Source: Bombella saccharophila
Lineage (GTDB): Bacteria > Pseudomonadota > Alphaproteobacteria > Acetobacterales > Acetobacteraceae
Length of the DNA: 64,000 nucleotides
NCBI RefSeq assembly: GCF_026385475.1
Contig: NZ_JANIDW010000002.1
Location: forward strand, 310,001-374,000
Direction of reading: 5' to 3'
The translations under genes were made by a program, and so were the position numbers. A model generated the notes under the pieces. That model was not told the DNA's origin and did no database searches. It saw nothing but the letters and a program-made list of their open reading frames with translations. Positions 10,421-18,839 of this stretch are shown here, in pieces. Each line of letters starts with the position of its first letter. The stretch's first letter is position 1.

Positions 10421-10568
10421 TAGGGCGAAAAAGATGGAGCCTGCCCCTATGACAGCGCGGCAGGAGCGTCAATTACGCGAGGCAGAGGCTTTGCGTGCCA
10501 ATTTGATGCGCCGCAAGCAGCAGCAACGTGCCCGCCCTACGAGTGCCTCTAGCCGAGAGAAAGCCTAA
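10410..10568 (+). CDS. Small basic protein, 52 residues
   Basis: A short ORF between the glycosyltransferase and the EamA transporter. It starts at the ATG at 10410, eleven bases inside the glycosyltransferase 3' end, and its TAA at 10566-10568 shares its last A with the ATG of the next gene. The product begins MKPDRAKKMEPAPM and has a strongly charged helical stretch RQERQLREAEALRANLMRRK followed by QQQRARPTSAS. The tight overlaps on both sides suggest translational coupling. Small Arg/Ala-rich proteins of this pattern are common in alphaproteobacteria; no function is known to me. Confidence 0.65.
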   Translation: MKPDRAKKMEPAPMTARQERQLREAEALRANLMRRKQQQRARPTSASSREKA

Positions 10569-11560
10569 TGAATAAGCTCTCCTTACCGCTCCCATCCCGG
10601 CAAGAAATTGCATTGGGGATTATCACCATATTATGGGGGGGCACCTATTACATCATCCAGCTGGCTTTAAAGACCAGTGGGCCGATGTTCTTTATTGGGG
10701 TGCGCTTCCTCATCGCGGCGTTGTTTGTGGTTTGTTTTGTAGGGCGTAAGCGCGTCTTGCAGGGGATTCCACGCTCGGAGATTTGGCGTGGTGGGATGAT
10801 CGGCCTTGTGTTGGCCTTTGGGTATATTTGTCAAACAGAAGGTTTGTTGACAATTACCAGTAGTCGCTCTGCGTTTTTGACGGCTCTTTACGTTCCCCTT
10901 GTTCCCCTTCTGCAATGGATCATCTTGCGTAAGGCTCCTAATACGAGCGGGATTATTGGTATTTTCCTCGCCTTTGTTGGGCTAGTTCTTCTCGCTGAAC
11001 CGTGGAAGACGGGCTTAACAATGAGCGCCGGTGACGGTTTGACCCTATTGGGGACGTTCTCTTACGCCTTTGAGATTATCTGCGTTGGTCTTTTCGCTTT
11101 AGAGACTGATAGCCGCCGTATGGCCTTTGTGCAGCTGGTTGCTGGGGCATTACTTTCTTTTGTGCTGATGCCGGTAGTTGGGGAGCATATTCCAGCCTTC
11201 AGTTGGGGCTGGATGAGCTGTGCACTCGTAATGGGTGTGGTGAGTGCAGCCACACAACTTGTGCTTAACTGGGCGCAAAAGACAGTCTCTCCCACAAAAG
11301 CAACGATTATTTATGCGAGTGAGCCAATATGGGGTGGCCTTGTAGGGTTCTTTACAGGGGATGTTTTAACGATAACGACCCTTGTCGGGGCAGGCTTTAT
11401 TGTGGCGGGGGTTTTAGCCAGTGAGGTTAAGCCACGTTGGCCGCGTTTCCGTCGCACATTGCGCGGTGGTGCAGTGCGCGATACGGCAACGGTGTTAAAG
11501 CGGCGTTATCGCCCTAGTATGTCGGATTTGACGATCCGTAATGGGTCTGACCCGCGATAG
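10568..11560 (+). CDS. EamA/DMT-family inner-membrane transporter
   Basis: The 330-residue hydrophobic protein has about ten predicted membrane segments arranged as two EamA repeats. Typical features are the N-terminal ILWGGTYYIIQLALK, the FIGVRFLIAALF segment, and TATIIYASEPIW-like SPTKATIIYASEP in the second repeat. Members export or import amino acids and other small metabolites; the substrate cannot be deduced. A basic, soluble C-terminal tail (about residues 290-330, rich in Arg) is longer than usual. The ATG overlaps the stop of the preceding small gene (TAATG). Confidence 0.88.
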   Translation: MNKLSLPLPSRQEIALGIITILWGGTYYIIQLALKTSGPMFFIGVRFLIAALFVVCFVGRKRVLQGIPRSEIWRGGMIGLVLAFGYICQTEGLLTITSSRSAFLTALYVPLVPLLQWIILRKAPNTSGIIGIFLAFVGLVLLAEPWKTGLTMSAGDGLTLLGTFSYAFEIICVGLFALETDSRRMAFVQLVAGALLSFVLMPVVGEHIPAFSWGWMSCALVMGVVSAATQLVLNWAQKTVSPTKATIIYASEPIWGGLVGFFTGDVLTITTLVGAGFIVAGVLASEVKPRWPRFRRTLRGGAVRDTATVLKRRYRPSMSDLTIRNGSDPR

Positions 11561-11679
11561 GGGATAATTTTGTCCTAGCGCAGGCAGATGATATGGTAAA
11601 AGAGGTCCGGCTGGTCGGGCTGGGATTTAAGCACGATTTGAGTGACCGTAGAGGTTATTAATCATAAGGGAGAGCGGCT

Positions 11680-12231
11680 ATGTCAATTATGCCCGATCAC
11701 TGGATACGTCGCATGGCGAAAGACCATGGTATGATAGAGCCTTTTGTTGAGGCACAGAAGCGTGAGAAGGTGATTTCCTACGGCCTGTCCTCTTATGGTT
11801 ATGATGCCCGCGTGGCTGATGAGTTTCATATCTTTACAGATGTGGATAATGCCATTGTGGACCCAAAGAACTTCAGCCCGGATAGTTTTGTCACGCGCCG
11901 GGGGGATATTACAATCCCGCCTAATAGTTTTGCCCTAGCGCATACGGTGGAATATTTCCGCATCCCGCGGGATACGCTGGTTGTTTGCCTTGGTAAATCG
12001 ACCTATGCGCGTTGTGGGATTATCGTCAATGTCACCCCTTTAGAGCCTGAATGGGAAGGGCAAGTGACCATTGAGATAAGCAATACAACCCCTCTGCCAG
12101 CTCGTATTTACGCTAATGAGGGTATTTGTCAGTTCTTGTTCTTTAAAGGTGATAGCCCTTGTGAGGTGAGCTATGCTGATAGGGCAGGGAAATATATGCG
12201 GCAGTCTGGTGTAACACCGCCGCGCTTATAA
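11680..12231 (+). CDS. dcd: dCTP deaminase
   Basis: Deaminates dCTP to dUTP, feeding dTMP synthesis. The 183-residue length and motifs are standard: [15 protein letters not shown] near residues 28-42, the nucleotide-binding [12 protein letters not shown] (about 106-117) and [16 protein letters not shown]-like [16 protein letters not shown] with the catalytic Glu region. A strong ribosome binding site (AAGGGAG) lies upstream of the ATG. The preceding 119 bases separate it from the transporter, so it may have its own promoter. murA follows 40 bases downstream. Confidence 0.95.
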   Translation: MSIMPDHWIRRMAKDHGMIEPFVEAQKREKVISYGLSSYGYDARVADEFHIFTDVDNAIVDPKNFSPDSFVTRRGDITIPPNSFALAHTVEYFRIPRDTLVVCLGKSTYARCGIIVNVTPLEPEWEGQVTIEISNTTPLPARIYANEGICQFLFFKGDSPCEVSYADRAGKYMRQSGVTPPRL

Positions 12232-12271
12232 GCGGCATATTTTAGGTTAAGAGGCGAGGGGAACAAGGCTG

Positions 12272-13546
12272 ATGGATTATTTCCTCATAGAGGGGGGGCG
12301 GCGTTTGGAAGGGCGCATCCCTGTTGGTGGTGCAAAGAACTCCGGCTTGAAGCTGATGGTAGCGTCCCTCCTCTCTGAAGGGCCTTTGATTCTCTCTAAC
12401 GTGCCTGATATTGCCGATATCCGCACGATGCGGACCTTATTGGGCCAGCTTGGTTATGAGGTGGCGGAGGTTGATGGCCCCGGCACGCTGAGCCTTGGGG
12501 GGGCCATTCATTCTGTAGAAGCCCCTTATGATATTGTCTCTCGTATGCGGGCTTCTATCTTGGTGTTGGGGCCTCTTTTGGCCCGTATGGGCGAGGCGCG
12601 TGTCTCTTTGCCTGGTGGTTGTGCCATTGGTACGCGCCCGGTGGATTTGCACCTCAAAGGGCTAGAGGCTTTAGGGGCGGAGATTCAGTTAGAGGCAGGC
12701 TATATCCATGCGCGTGCCCCGCAGGGTTTGCAGGGGGGGCGTGTGGTATTACCGTTCCCCAGTGTGGGGGCGACCGAGAATATCATGATGGCCGCTACCC
12801 TAGCGCGTGGGACGACAGAGCTTGTTAATGCCGCGCGGGAGCCGGAGATTTTAGACCTCGCTAAGTGTTTGAACGCCATGGGGGCCCGCATTACCGGGGC
12901 ACATTCTGGCACCATCACGATAGAAGGGGTGGAGCGGCTGCATGGCGCGCATTATGCGGTGATGCCAGACCGGATTGAATGTGGGACATATGCTTGTGCG
13001 GTCGGGATGACTGGGGGGGATGTCCTGCTAGAGGGTGGTCGTATGGCCGACCAAGAGGCGGTAGTCCATGCGCTACAGCAGGCTGGTGTTGAGGTTACGC
13101 AGGAGGCTGAGGGGCTGAGGGTGCGCAGCCAAGGCCGTTTGCGCGGGTTAGATTTAACGACCGAGCCTTATCCCGGCTTCCCGACAGATATGCAGGCGCA
13201 GTTCATGGCGATGCTCTCTGTAGCGGAGGGGGCCTCTATGATCACTGAGACGATTTTTGAGAATCGCTTCATGCATGTGCCAGAGCTGAATCGTATGGGG
13301 GCGAATATTACGATCCAAGGGCGTGCTGCGGTGATTCGTGGGGTGGAGCATCTTTCTGGCGCACGGGTGATGGCGACTGATTTGCGGGCCTCTTTCTCCC
13401 TCATTCTGGCAGGGTTGGTGGCAGAGGGCGAAACGGAGCTTAGCCGCGTTTATCATCTTGATCGCGGTTATGAGCATGTGGAGAAAAAGCTCTCTGCCTG
13501 TGGGGCGAAAATTAAGCGCGTGAAGGCTCCTGCAAAAGCTGGATGA
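12272..13546 (+). CDS. murA: UDP-N-acetylglucosamine 1-carboxyvinyltransferase
   Basis: First committed step of peptidoglycan synthesis: enolpyruvyl transfer from PEP to UDP-GlcNAc. The 424-residue protein has K22 in GGAKNSGLK and the catalytic Cys117 in [13 protein letters not shown], the residue attacked by fosfomycin, so the enzyme should be of the sensitive type. The C-terminal [13 protein letters not shown] motif is present. Its last 35 bases overlap the 3' end of the convergent LOG-family gene. Confidence 0.96.
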   Translation: MDYFLIEGGRRLEGRIPVGGAKNSGLKLMVASLLSEGPLILSNVPDIADIRTMRTLLGQLGYEVAEVDGPGTLSLGGAIHSVEAPYDIVSRMRASILVLGPLLARMGEARVSLPGGCAIGTRPVDLHLKGLEALGAEIQLEAGYIHARAPQGLQGGRVVLPFPSVGATENIMMAATLARGTTELVNAAREPEILDLAKCLNAMGARITGAHSGTITIEGVERLHGAHYAVMPDRIECGTYACAVGMTGGDVLLEGGRMADQEAVVHALQQAGVEVTQEAEGLRVRSQGRLRGLDLTTEPYPGFPTDMQAQFMAMLSVAEGASMITETIFENRFMHVPELNRMGANITIQGRAAVIRGVEHLSGARVMATDLRASFSLILAGLVAEGETELSRVYHLDRGYEHVEKKLSACGAKIKRVKAPAKAG

Positions 13547-14066
13547 CGCTTGGTACATCCTCCACAACCTCATAGAGGCTTGAGGCAGTAGCATCGGCGA
13601 ATCCTTGCTCCAAGGTTGTACGAAGCATAGCGATGAGCGCCTCTGCCCAGCCATGAGCGTTGAGGATGATGATGGGTCGCTGGCTTAGTCCAAGCTGGCG
13701 ATTGACGAGGACCTCGGAAAACTCATCAAACGTACCAAAGCCGCCGGGCAGGACGATATAAGCATCAGCAATTTCAAAGAGCTTGGCTTTGCGTGTAGGC
13801 ATGTCCTCTGTCACGTCGAGGTCCGTTACGCCTTCGTGGAGGATTTCTCGTGCTTCTAAAAAGCGGGGGATAATCCCTTTAACGCGCCCGCCTGCTTGTA
13901 ATGTTGCATCAGCAACGGCCCCCATTAATCCAGCTTTGCCGCCCCCATAAACAAGGGTGATGCCTGCTTGGGCTAGGGCCGTGCCAAGGGCGCGGGCTGT
14001 GTGCATATAGGCGGGGTCATGACCAGGGCGAGAGCCACAAAAGACAGAGCAGAATTGAATGGCCAT
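13512..14066 (-). CDS. LOG-family protein (cytokinin riboside phosphoribohydrolase type)
   Basis: About 184 residues from the ATG at complement 14064-14066, preceded by AAGGAG. An in-frame upstream extension of 17 residues is not family-like and overlaps a hairpin. The Rossmann-type fold signatures [17 protein letters not shown] and the PGGFGTFDE motif (PGGxGTxxE) are all present. LOG proteins cleave nucleoside 5'-monophosphates to base and ribose phosphate; the bacterial role may be purine-nucleotide turnover. It converges on murA, and the two genes overlap by 35 bases at their 3' ends. Confidence 0.9.
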   Translation of the reverse strand: MAIQFCSVFCGSRPGHDPAYMHTARALGTALAQAGITLVYGGGKAGLMGAVADATLQAGGRVKGIIPRFLEAREILHEGVTDLDVTEDMPTRKAKLFEIADAYIVLPGGFGTFDEFSEVLVNRQLGLSQRPIIILNAHGWAEALIAMLRTTLEQGFADATASSLYEVVEDVPSVIQLLQEPSRA

Positions 14067-14088
14067 AAAAGATGTGTCTCCTTCGCAT

Positions 14089-14164
14089 AAAAAATGCCGG
14101 GTGCAAGAACCCGGCATTTAGCATGGGATAAATCCCATAAAGGCGTAGCGGTGAGACTACGCCT
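14089..14164 (-). terminator. Three tandem hairpins, the last a strong intrinsic terminator
   Basis: In minus-strand order after the MFS gene come AGGCGTAG/CTACGCCT (14141-14164), a small ATGGGAT/ATCCCAT stem (about 14124-14139), and a 10-bp perfect stem AATGCCGGGT/ACCCGGCATT (14093-14118) ending in six T residues (complement of 14089-14094). The last is a clear rho-independent terminator for the MFS transporter and separates it from the LOG-family gene. Confidence 0.8.
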
Positions 14165-14182
14165 TTGCTGTAAGGCTCTGCC

Positions 14183-15430
14183 TTATTGGGTATTTTTAGG
14201 AATACCACACCCGGGGATACGGGAGAAAGCAGCACTAAAGGCGATACCGCTAACGCAGAGCACGCCAGCTACAGCAAACATGACGCCCCAGCCCATATGG
14301 TCGCGCAAACCACCCATGAACCAGCTGGAAACCACAATGGTGATGTCCGTGAAGATGGAGTAAGCAGCGATGAGAATCCCATGGAACTCCGGCCCATCGG
14401 TCTTGACGGCCATTGTACCCATAGCAGGGAAGAGGAGGGAGAAGCCAGCACCGGTTAGGGCAGCACCGATCAACCCGCCTGTATTGTTATGGACCAAGCA
14501 GAACACGGCCATAGCGATAGCTTCTGTCACGAGGGACATATAGGCAATCGGCACACCGCCATGCTTGTCGATTTGGCCAGAGACGAAAATCCGCATGAAG
14601 ATAAAGCATGCTGCGAACACGCCGAAGGCAATGCCAAGGCCTGTCCAGTGATTCTCTGTATAGTACAGGGCGAGGAAGCTGTTCACCGTCCCGAAGCCGA
14701 CAGATCCAGCAGCTAGAGCGGCACCATAAGGCAGCACCTTCTTCACTGCGAGGCCGAAGGACATAGGCTTACCCTTGCTGGGCAGGGGTTTAATGGCCTT
14801 ATAGAAGGTCAAGATGATGAACCCGCAAATGCCCAATGCTGCGGCAAAGATACCAACAGGCAGAAGCTTGATGGTTGGCAGCAAGCCGCTGAGCCATTGC
14901 CCAACAGTCACACCAACAGCGATACCACCGTAGGAGGTCACACCATTCCAAGAAATAGCAACGGAGGAATGAGCCGGTCCAACGCGGCGGAGGTTCCATG
15001 TTGTTACAGAGGTAGATGTGCAGCTCTCTGACCAACCGATGAAAAGACGGCTGACAAGAGCAACAGCCAACGCTACATAGCGGGCTGTGTCATTCATACC
15101 CATCAAATGGGATGTAGGAATGAGCGCAGCAAGGCACATCAACAAACCGGAGATGGTGCAGAGAATCAAACCCCATCTTAAGACCGCTTTCGGGCCAAAG
15201 ACGTCAATACGGTGGCCAACAATCACACGGCCCATTGCCGTGCCGATATATTGTAGGGAGATGGTACTCGCTGCAATAGCCGTACTAAAACCCAGCGTAT
15301 TATGGACGAACTGAGCACCAATAATAGCGTTGGGCAGCCCGATGACGAAATATACGAGGAGGTTAAAGAAAACAACGGGCATCACACGCATAGTCGGTGA
15401 GCACGTGTAGGTTGCGTCTTCGTCAGACAT
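14183..15430 (-). CDS. MFS transporter, YfcJ/YhhS-like
   Basis: About 415 residues from the ATG at complement 15428-15430, chosen because AAAGGGGA lies 5-6 bases upstream; in-frame GTG and ATG codons up to 12 residues earlier are possible. Twelve hydrophobic segments are visible. Features are a GRVIVGHRIDVFGPK loop (motif A between TM2 and TM3) and SRLFIGWSESCTSTS in TM5. The pattern resembles the small-sugar or drug efflux subgroup that includes YfcJ/YhhS. Substrate unknown. Transcribed away from the Nudix gene across a roughly 220-base gap and closed by a strong terminator. Confidence 0.85.
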   Translation of the reverse strand: MSDEDATYTCSPTMRVMPVVFFNLLVYFVIGLPNAIIGAQFVHNTLGFSTAIAASTISLQYIGTAMGRVIVGHRIDVFGPKAVLRWGLILCTISGLLMCLAALIPTSHLMGMNDTARYVALAVALVSRLFIGWSESCTSTSVTTWNLRRVGPAHSSVAISWNGVTSYGGIAVGVTVGQWLSGLLPTIKLLPVGIFAAALGICGFIILTFYKAIKPLPSKGKPMSFGLAVKKVLPYGAALAAGSVGFGTVNSFLALYYTENHWTGLGIAFGVFAACFIFMRIFVSGQIDKHGGVPIAYMSLVTEAIAMAVFCLVHNNTGGLIGAALTGAGFSLLFPAMGTMAVKTDGPEFHGILIAAYSIFTDITIVVSSWFMGGLRDHMGWGVMFAVAGVLCVSGIAFSAAFSRIPGCGIPKNTQ

Positions 15431-15651
15431 GAACATCCCCTTTGCAGTTTTTGCAGCCATGCCCACCTATAGCTGACATAGGCATAACTTTGCTTAGGTC
15501 TCGACCATAGGTGAGAAAACCTTTTCCGTCACGGGGCAAAGTTTGCTTTGCTGATATAGTTATGAATGGCTGCCATGCAGCAATCAGGTGGGTTGTTTTA
15601 TAAAGAGTTTCTTTAGGTTATCCATTTCATAGCTTGCAGGAAGGAGCATGG

Positions 15652-16230
15652 ATGATGACTGATGATGCGTTAAGAAAAGCCCGTGAGGATGCAGGATACC
15701 GTATCCTTTCCTCAGAGATGGTTTATAAAAATCCGTGGACGGCCGTACGGGAGGATAAAATCATCCATCCCGGTGGGAAGGAAGGTCTTTACGGTATTGT
15801 AGAGCGTGGGCCTTTTGCGGTGATCATGCCTGTGCATGCGGATGGGCGGGTCACTCTTGTACAGCAATTCCGTTATCCTGTAGGCAAGCGGCTTTGGGAA
15901 TTCCCGATGGGGATGTGGGAGACACGGCCCGATGCGGAGGCAGAGGCCCTCGCTTTAGGGGAATTGCGGGAGGAGACGGGCCTGCGTGCGGGGGAGTTGA
16001 TTCATGCTGGCACGCTCTATCAAGGGGCGGGTTATTCTACGCAAGAGGGGCATGTTTTCTTAGCGCGTAATCTCATTCGGGGTGAGGCAGAGCGGGAAGC
16101 AAGCGAGGCTGATATGGTCGTACGTGATGTAAGCTTTGCGGAGTTTGAGCGTATGATTGTTGAGGGCGAGATTACGTGTATGGTTACCTTAGCAGCTTTT
16201 GCTCAGATTCGCGCACGAGGCTTAATCTGA
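15652..16230 (+). CDS. Nudix hydrolase, ADP-ribose pyrophosphatase-like
   Basis: About 192 residues from the ATG at 15652 (AGGAG five bases upstream). The Nudix box spans about residues 91-115 with the core ELREETGL; its usual first Arg is replaced by Gly. The segment VQQFRYPVGKRLWEFPMGM before the box is typical of ADP-ribose or nucleoside-diphosphate-sugar pyrophosphatases. It probably clears ADP-ribose or NDP-sugars in the cytosol. The following membrane-protein gene begins about 60 bases downstream. Confidence 0.9.
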   Translation: MMTDDALRKAREDAGYRILSSEMVYKNPWTAVREDKIIHPGGKEGLYGIVERGPFAVIMPVHADGRVTLVQQFRYPVGKRLWEFPMGMWETRPDAEAEALALGELREETGLRAGELIHAGTLYQGAGYSTQEGHVFLARNLIRGEAEREASEADMVVRDVSFAEFERMIVEGEITCMVTLAAFAQIRARGLI

Positions 16231-16292
16231 TAGGCCAACGCTATATACCGCAGGAACATGAGGGGCAGCGTCCTTCCCGTAGAAGGTCTCTC

Positions 16293-16919
16293 ATGCCGGT
16301 GATGGGTTTTGCCCTCTTTTTATTAGTTGGGCCATTGCTGTTATGGCATGTGCCTTTCATTCAACGAGGTGTGTGCGTCTTGCAGAGTTGGGCGGGGCGG
16401 CCCTATGCGGTAGCGTGGCTTTTACCGGCGACAATAGCGTATTGTGCGTTGGGTTTCCCCCGTCAGGTGCTTTGTTTTGTTCTTGGGGCGAGTCTTGGTG
16501 TTAAGCTCGGCTTGGTAGAGGCGAGCCTCGCTTATGGGGGCGGGGCGTTTTTGGGCTATAGCGGGGGCTGGCTTTGGCAGCGATGGCACCCTGTAAACAA
16601 AGCCGCTATGCCGTGGTTTATTAAAGCGGGGGTGGCAGCTCCTTTTCGTGCGGTATTATGCGCACGTCTATTGCCAGTGGGGTCGGCTTTGCTGGTCTCG
16701 GTCTCATCAGGGATGATGAGGCTTGCTGTTGGGCGGTTTGTGCTAGCGACAATGCTTGGTGGGGTGTCACAAAATCTTGTTTTTCTCCTCGCTGGGCGTG
16801 GTGTAGAAATAGGACACGGGGGGGCCTTGATTATGGCGATAATCTTGGCACTATCCTCTGCTGGATTAGCAGGCTGGGTGTTACGCGGCTTCCATCAGGA
16901 TAGACAGAAGGCAGAATAA
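16293..16919 (+). CDS. TVP38/TMEM64-type membrane protein
   Basis: About 208 residues from the ATG at 16293; the frame is open further upstream, but that part overlaps the Nudix gene and is not hydrophobic. Several membrane segments and a central FPRQVLCFVLGASLG motif with GxGxGxG-like glycine repeats (YGGGAFLGYSGG) are the pattern of the SNARE-associated/VTT domain family, which includes DedA relatives involved in lipid or membrane-potential homeostasis. No catalytic role is known. The Bcr/CflA transporter follows after 6 bases. Confidence 0.75.
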   Translation: MPVMGFALFLLVGPLLLWHVPFIQRGVCVLQSWAGRPYAVAWLLPATIAYCALGFPRQVLCFVLGASLGVKLGLVEASLAYGGGAFLGYSGGWLWQRWHPVNKAAMPWFIKAGVAAPFRAVLCARLLPVGSALLVSVSSGMMRLAVGRFVLATMLGGVSQNLVFLLAGRGVEIGHGGALIMAIILALSSAGLAGWVLRGFHQDRQKAE

Positions 16920-16925
16920 CGCATT

Positions 16926-18188
16926 ATGGCGATGTCACAACGCAGTGTTTTCGAGCAAGCCGTGCTTACAAAGCCCTTGGTAAGAGGTGGGCATTTGCCC
17001 ATGTGGGTGCCTTTAATATTAGGGACACTCACCGCTGTAGGCCCTGTCTCGACTGATATTTATTTGCCCGCTTTGCCAGAGATGGAGCGTCAGTTAGGCT
17101 CTGCTGCTGGGACGGGGAGCTTGACCATGGCTGCCTGGGTGGCGGGCTTAGCGATTGGGCAGATTCTCGTAGGGCCGATAACAGACCGTTTTGGCCGGCG
17201 TCGTCCGCTTTTAGTGGGGACGTTATTTTATGCCATAGCCGCTGCGGGTTGCGCACTTGCAACCTCTATGCCGATGTTGTGCTTCTTTCGTGCTTTTGCG
17301 GCCTTGATGGGGGCGGCAAGCCTCGTGGTGCCCAATGCTTGTGTGCGCGACCTGACCATTGGTGATGCCACGGCGAAGTTGATGTCTCGGTTGATTCTCA
17401 TCCAAGGTGTGGTGCCGATTTTGGCCCCCGCTCTTGGTGGCTTTGCGCTGCAATTTATTAGTTGGCGCGATATTTTCTGGGCGACATCATTATATGGGGT
17501 TGTGGGGTTAGTGATTGTTTTTCTCTTTCTGCCAGAAACATTGGCCGGGGAGGACCGTCACCCTATCAGGTTATGGCCTGTTATTGTCCGCTACGGGCAA
17601 ACCTTGCAGGATAGGAATTATCGCTTCAATGCTCTGATTTGGATGATACAGGGCTTTGTTATCTTCACGTATCTTACTGCCGCCCCTTTCTTATTTGAGA
17701 GCGTGTATGCCTTCACACCCTTCCAATATGGGATGCTCTTTGGGGTGATGGCATTATGTATGATTGCCTCATCGCAGATTAATGCGTGGTTGTTGAATTA
17801 TTATCATAGCCGGACCCTGTTAAAAGCTGGCTTGACCATCAGCATGATAGGGTCGGTGATTTTGTTAGCGATTGCTGTGTGGTCTGCGATAGATGTGGAC
17901 GCAGCGGGGCATCTTAAACATCTTTATTTATGGCCATTATTTGGGGCGATGGTGTGTGCTTTAGGCTCCGGCGGTTGCATCGGGCCGAATGCTATGGCCG
18001 GGGCTTTATTGACGCAGGGCCGTAATGCGGGTGTTGCCACAGCTTTGGCTGGGACAGGGCAATATCTCTTTGGGATTGCAGCGAGTGTGATGGTCTCTTG
18101 GTTGCCTGTAGGTACGGCTATTCCCATGGGGATTATGCTGTTTGTGGCTTATATCTTCATGCTGTTATCAGCTCGTTTTGCTCCTTAA
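16926..18188 (+). CDS. Bcr/CflA-family multidrug efflux MFS transporter
   Basis: 420 residues with twelve predicted membrane segments. Diagnostic are VSTDIYLPALPEME in TM1, the motif A loop GPITDRFGRRRPLL (about 78-91) and VPNACVRDLTIGDATA after TM4. These are the drug:H+ antiporter-1 hallmarks of Bcr/CflA. Likely exports toxic compounds or metabolites such as dipeptides; the substrate is not predictable. It sits 6 bases after the TVP38-type gene. A small GC hairpin follows the stop near 18195-18211. Confidence 0.88.
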   Translation: MAMSQRSVFEQAVLTKPLVRGGHLPMWVPLILGTLTAVGPVSTDIYLPALPEMERQLGSAAGTGSLTMAAWVAGLAIGQILVGPITDRFGRRRPLLVGTLFYAIAAAGCALATSMPMLCFFRAFAALMGAASLVVPNACVRDLTIGDATAKLMSRLILIQGVVPILAPALGGFALQFISWRDIFWATSLYGVVGLVIVFLFLPETLAGEDRHPIRLWPVIVRYGQTLQDRNYRFNALIWMIQGFVIFTYLTAAPFLFESVYAFTPFQYGMLFGVMALCMIASSQINAWLLNYYHSRTLLKAGLTISMIGSVILLAIAVWSAIDVDAAGHLKHLYLWPLFGAMVCALGSGGCIGPNAMAGALLTQGRNAGVATALAGTGQYLFGIAASVMVSWLPVGTAIPMGIMLFVAYIFMLLSARFAP

Positions 18189-18285
18189 TGGGATGGGGCG
18201 GCATATGCCCCTTCCCCCTCGCTAAGAGAAGGGCCTATAAGGGGCCTTTGTTTATTCTGACCCTATTTATGAGGGAAGTGCGCTC

Positions 18286-18825
18286 ATGCCCTTTAAAGAC
18301 CCTGCCCCATTGGAGCTGAAACGCTATATCCGCGAGGTTCCAGATTTTCCTAAGCCGGGGATTCTTTTCTACGATATTTCGACCTTGATTCGGAATCCAG
18401 AAGCATGGCAGGTGGCGACAGGGCGGCTAGCGCAGGTTGTCTCTCGCTTTCAGCCGGACCTTTTGGCAGGGATTGAGAGCCGTGGCTTCCTTACCGCTGC
18501 CCCGCTCGCAACGCGGCTTGGATGTGGCTTTACGATGCTGCGCAAACCGGGCAAGCTACCGGGTAAGACAATCTCTCATAAATATAGCCTCGAATATGGC
18601 GAGGATGAGCTGCATATTCAGGCTGATGCGGTCACACCCGGTCAACGTGTTGTCGTGTTAGATGACCTCCTTGCAACAGGTGGAACACTTGCTGCCTCGA
18701 TCGACCTTTTACGCAAGGCCGGGGCGGAGGTTGTGGGGGCATCAGTCATGATAGAGCTTTTAGCTCTTGGGGGGCGTAAGAAGATTGACGTGCCGGTGAC
18801 GTCCCTGCTGACCTACGAGGATTAA
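18286..18825 (+). CDS. apt: Adenine phosphoribosyltransferase
   Basis: Purine salvage: adenine plus PRPP gives AMP. The 179-residue length is standard, with [12 protein letters not shown] near residue 21, the GIESRGFL segment and the PRPP-binding loop [14 protein letters not shown] (about 121-134). Preceded by a GAGGGAAG-type ribosome binding site. The hrpB gene begins 15 bases after the stop. Confidence 0.96.
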   Translation: MPFKDPAPLELKRYIREVPDFPKPGILFYDISTLIRNPEAWQVATGRLAQVVSRFQPDLLAGIESRGFLTAAPLATRLGCGFTMLRKPGKLPGKTISHKYSLEYGEDELHIQADAVTPGQRVVVLDDLLATGGTLAASIDLLRKAGAEVVGASVMIELLALGGRKKIDVPVTSLLTYED

Positions 18826-18839
18826 GCGTTATCTCCCGT

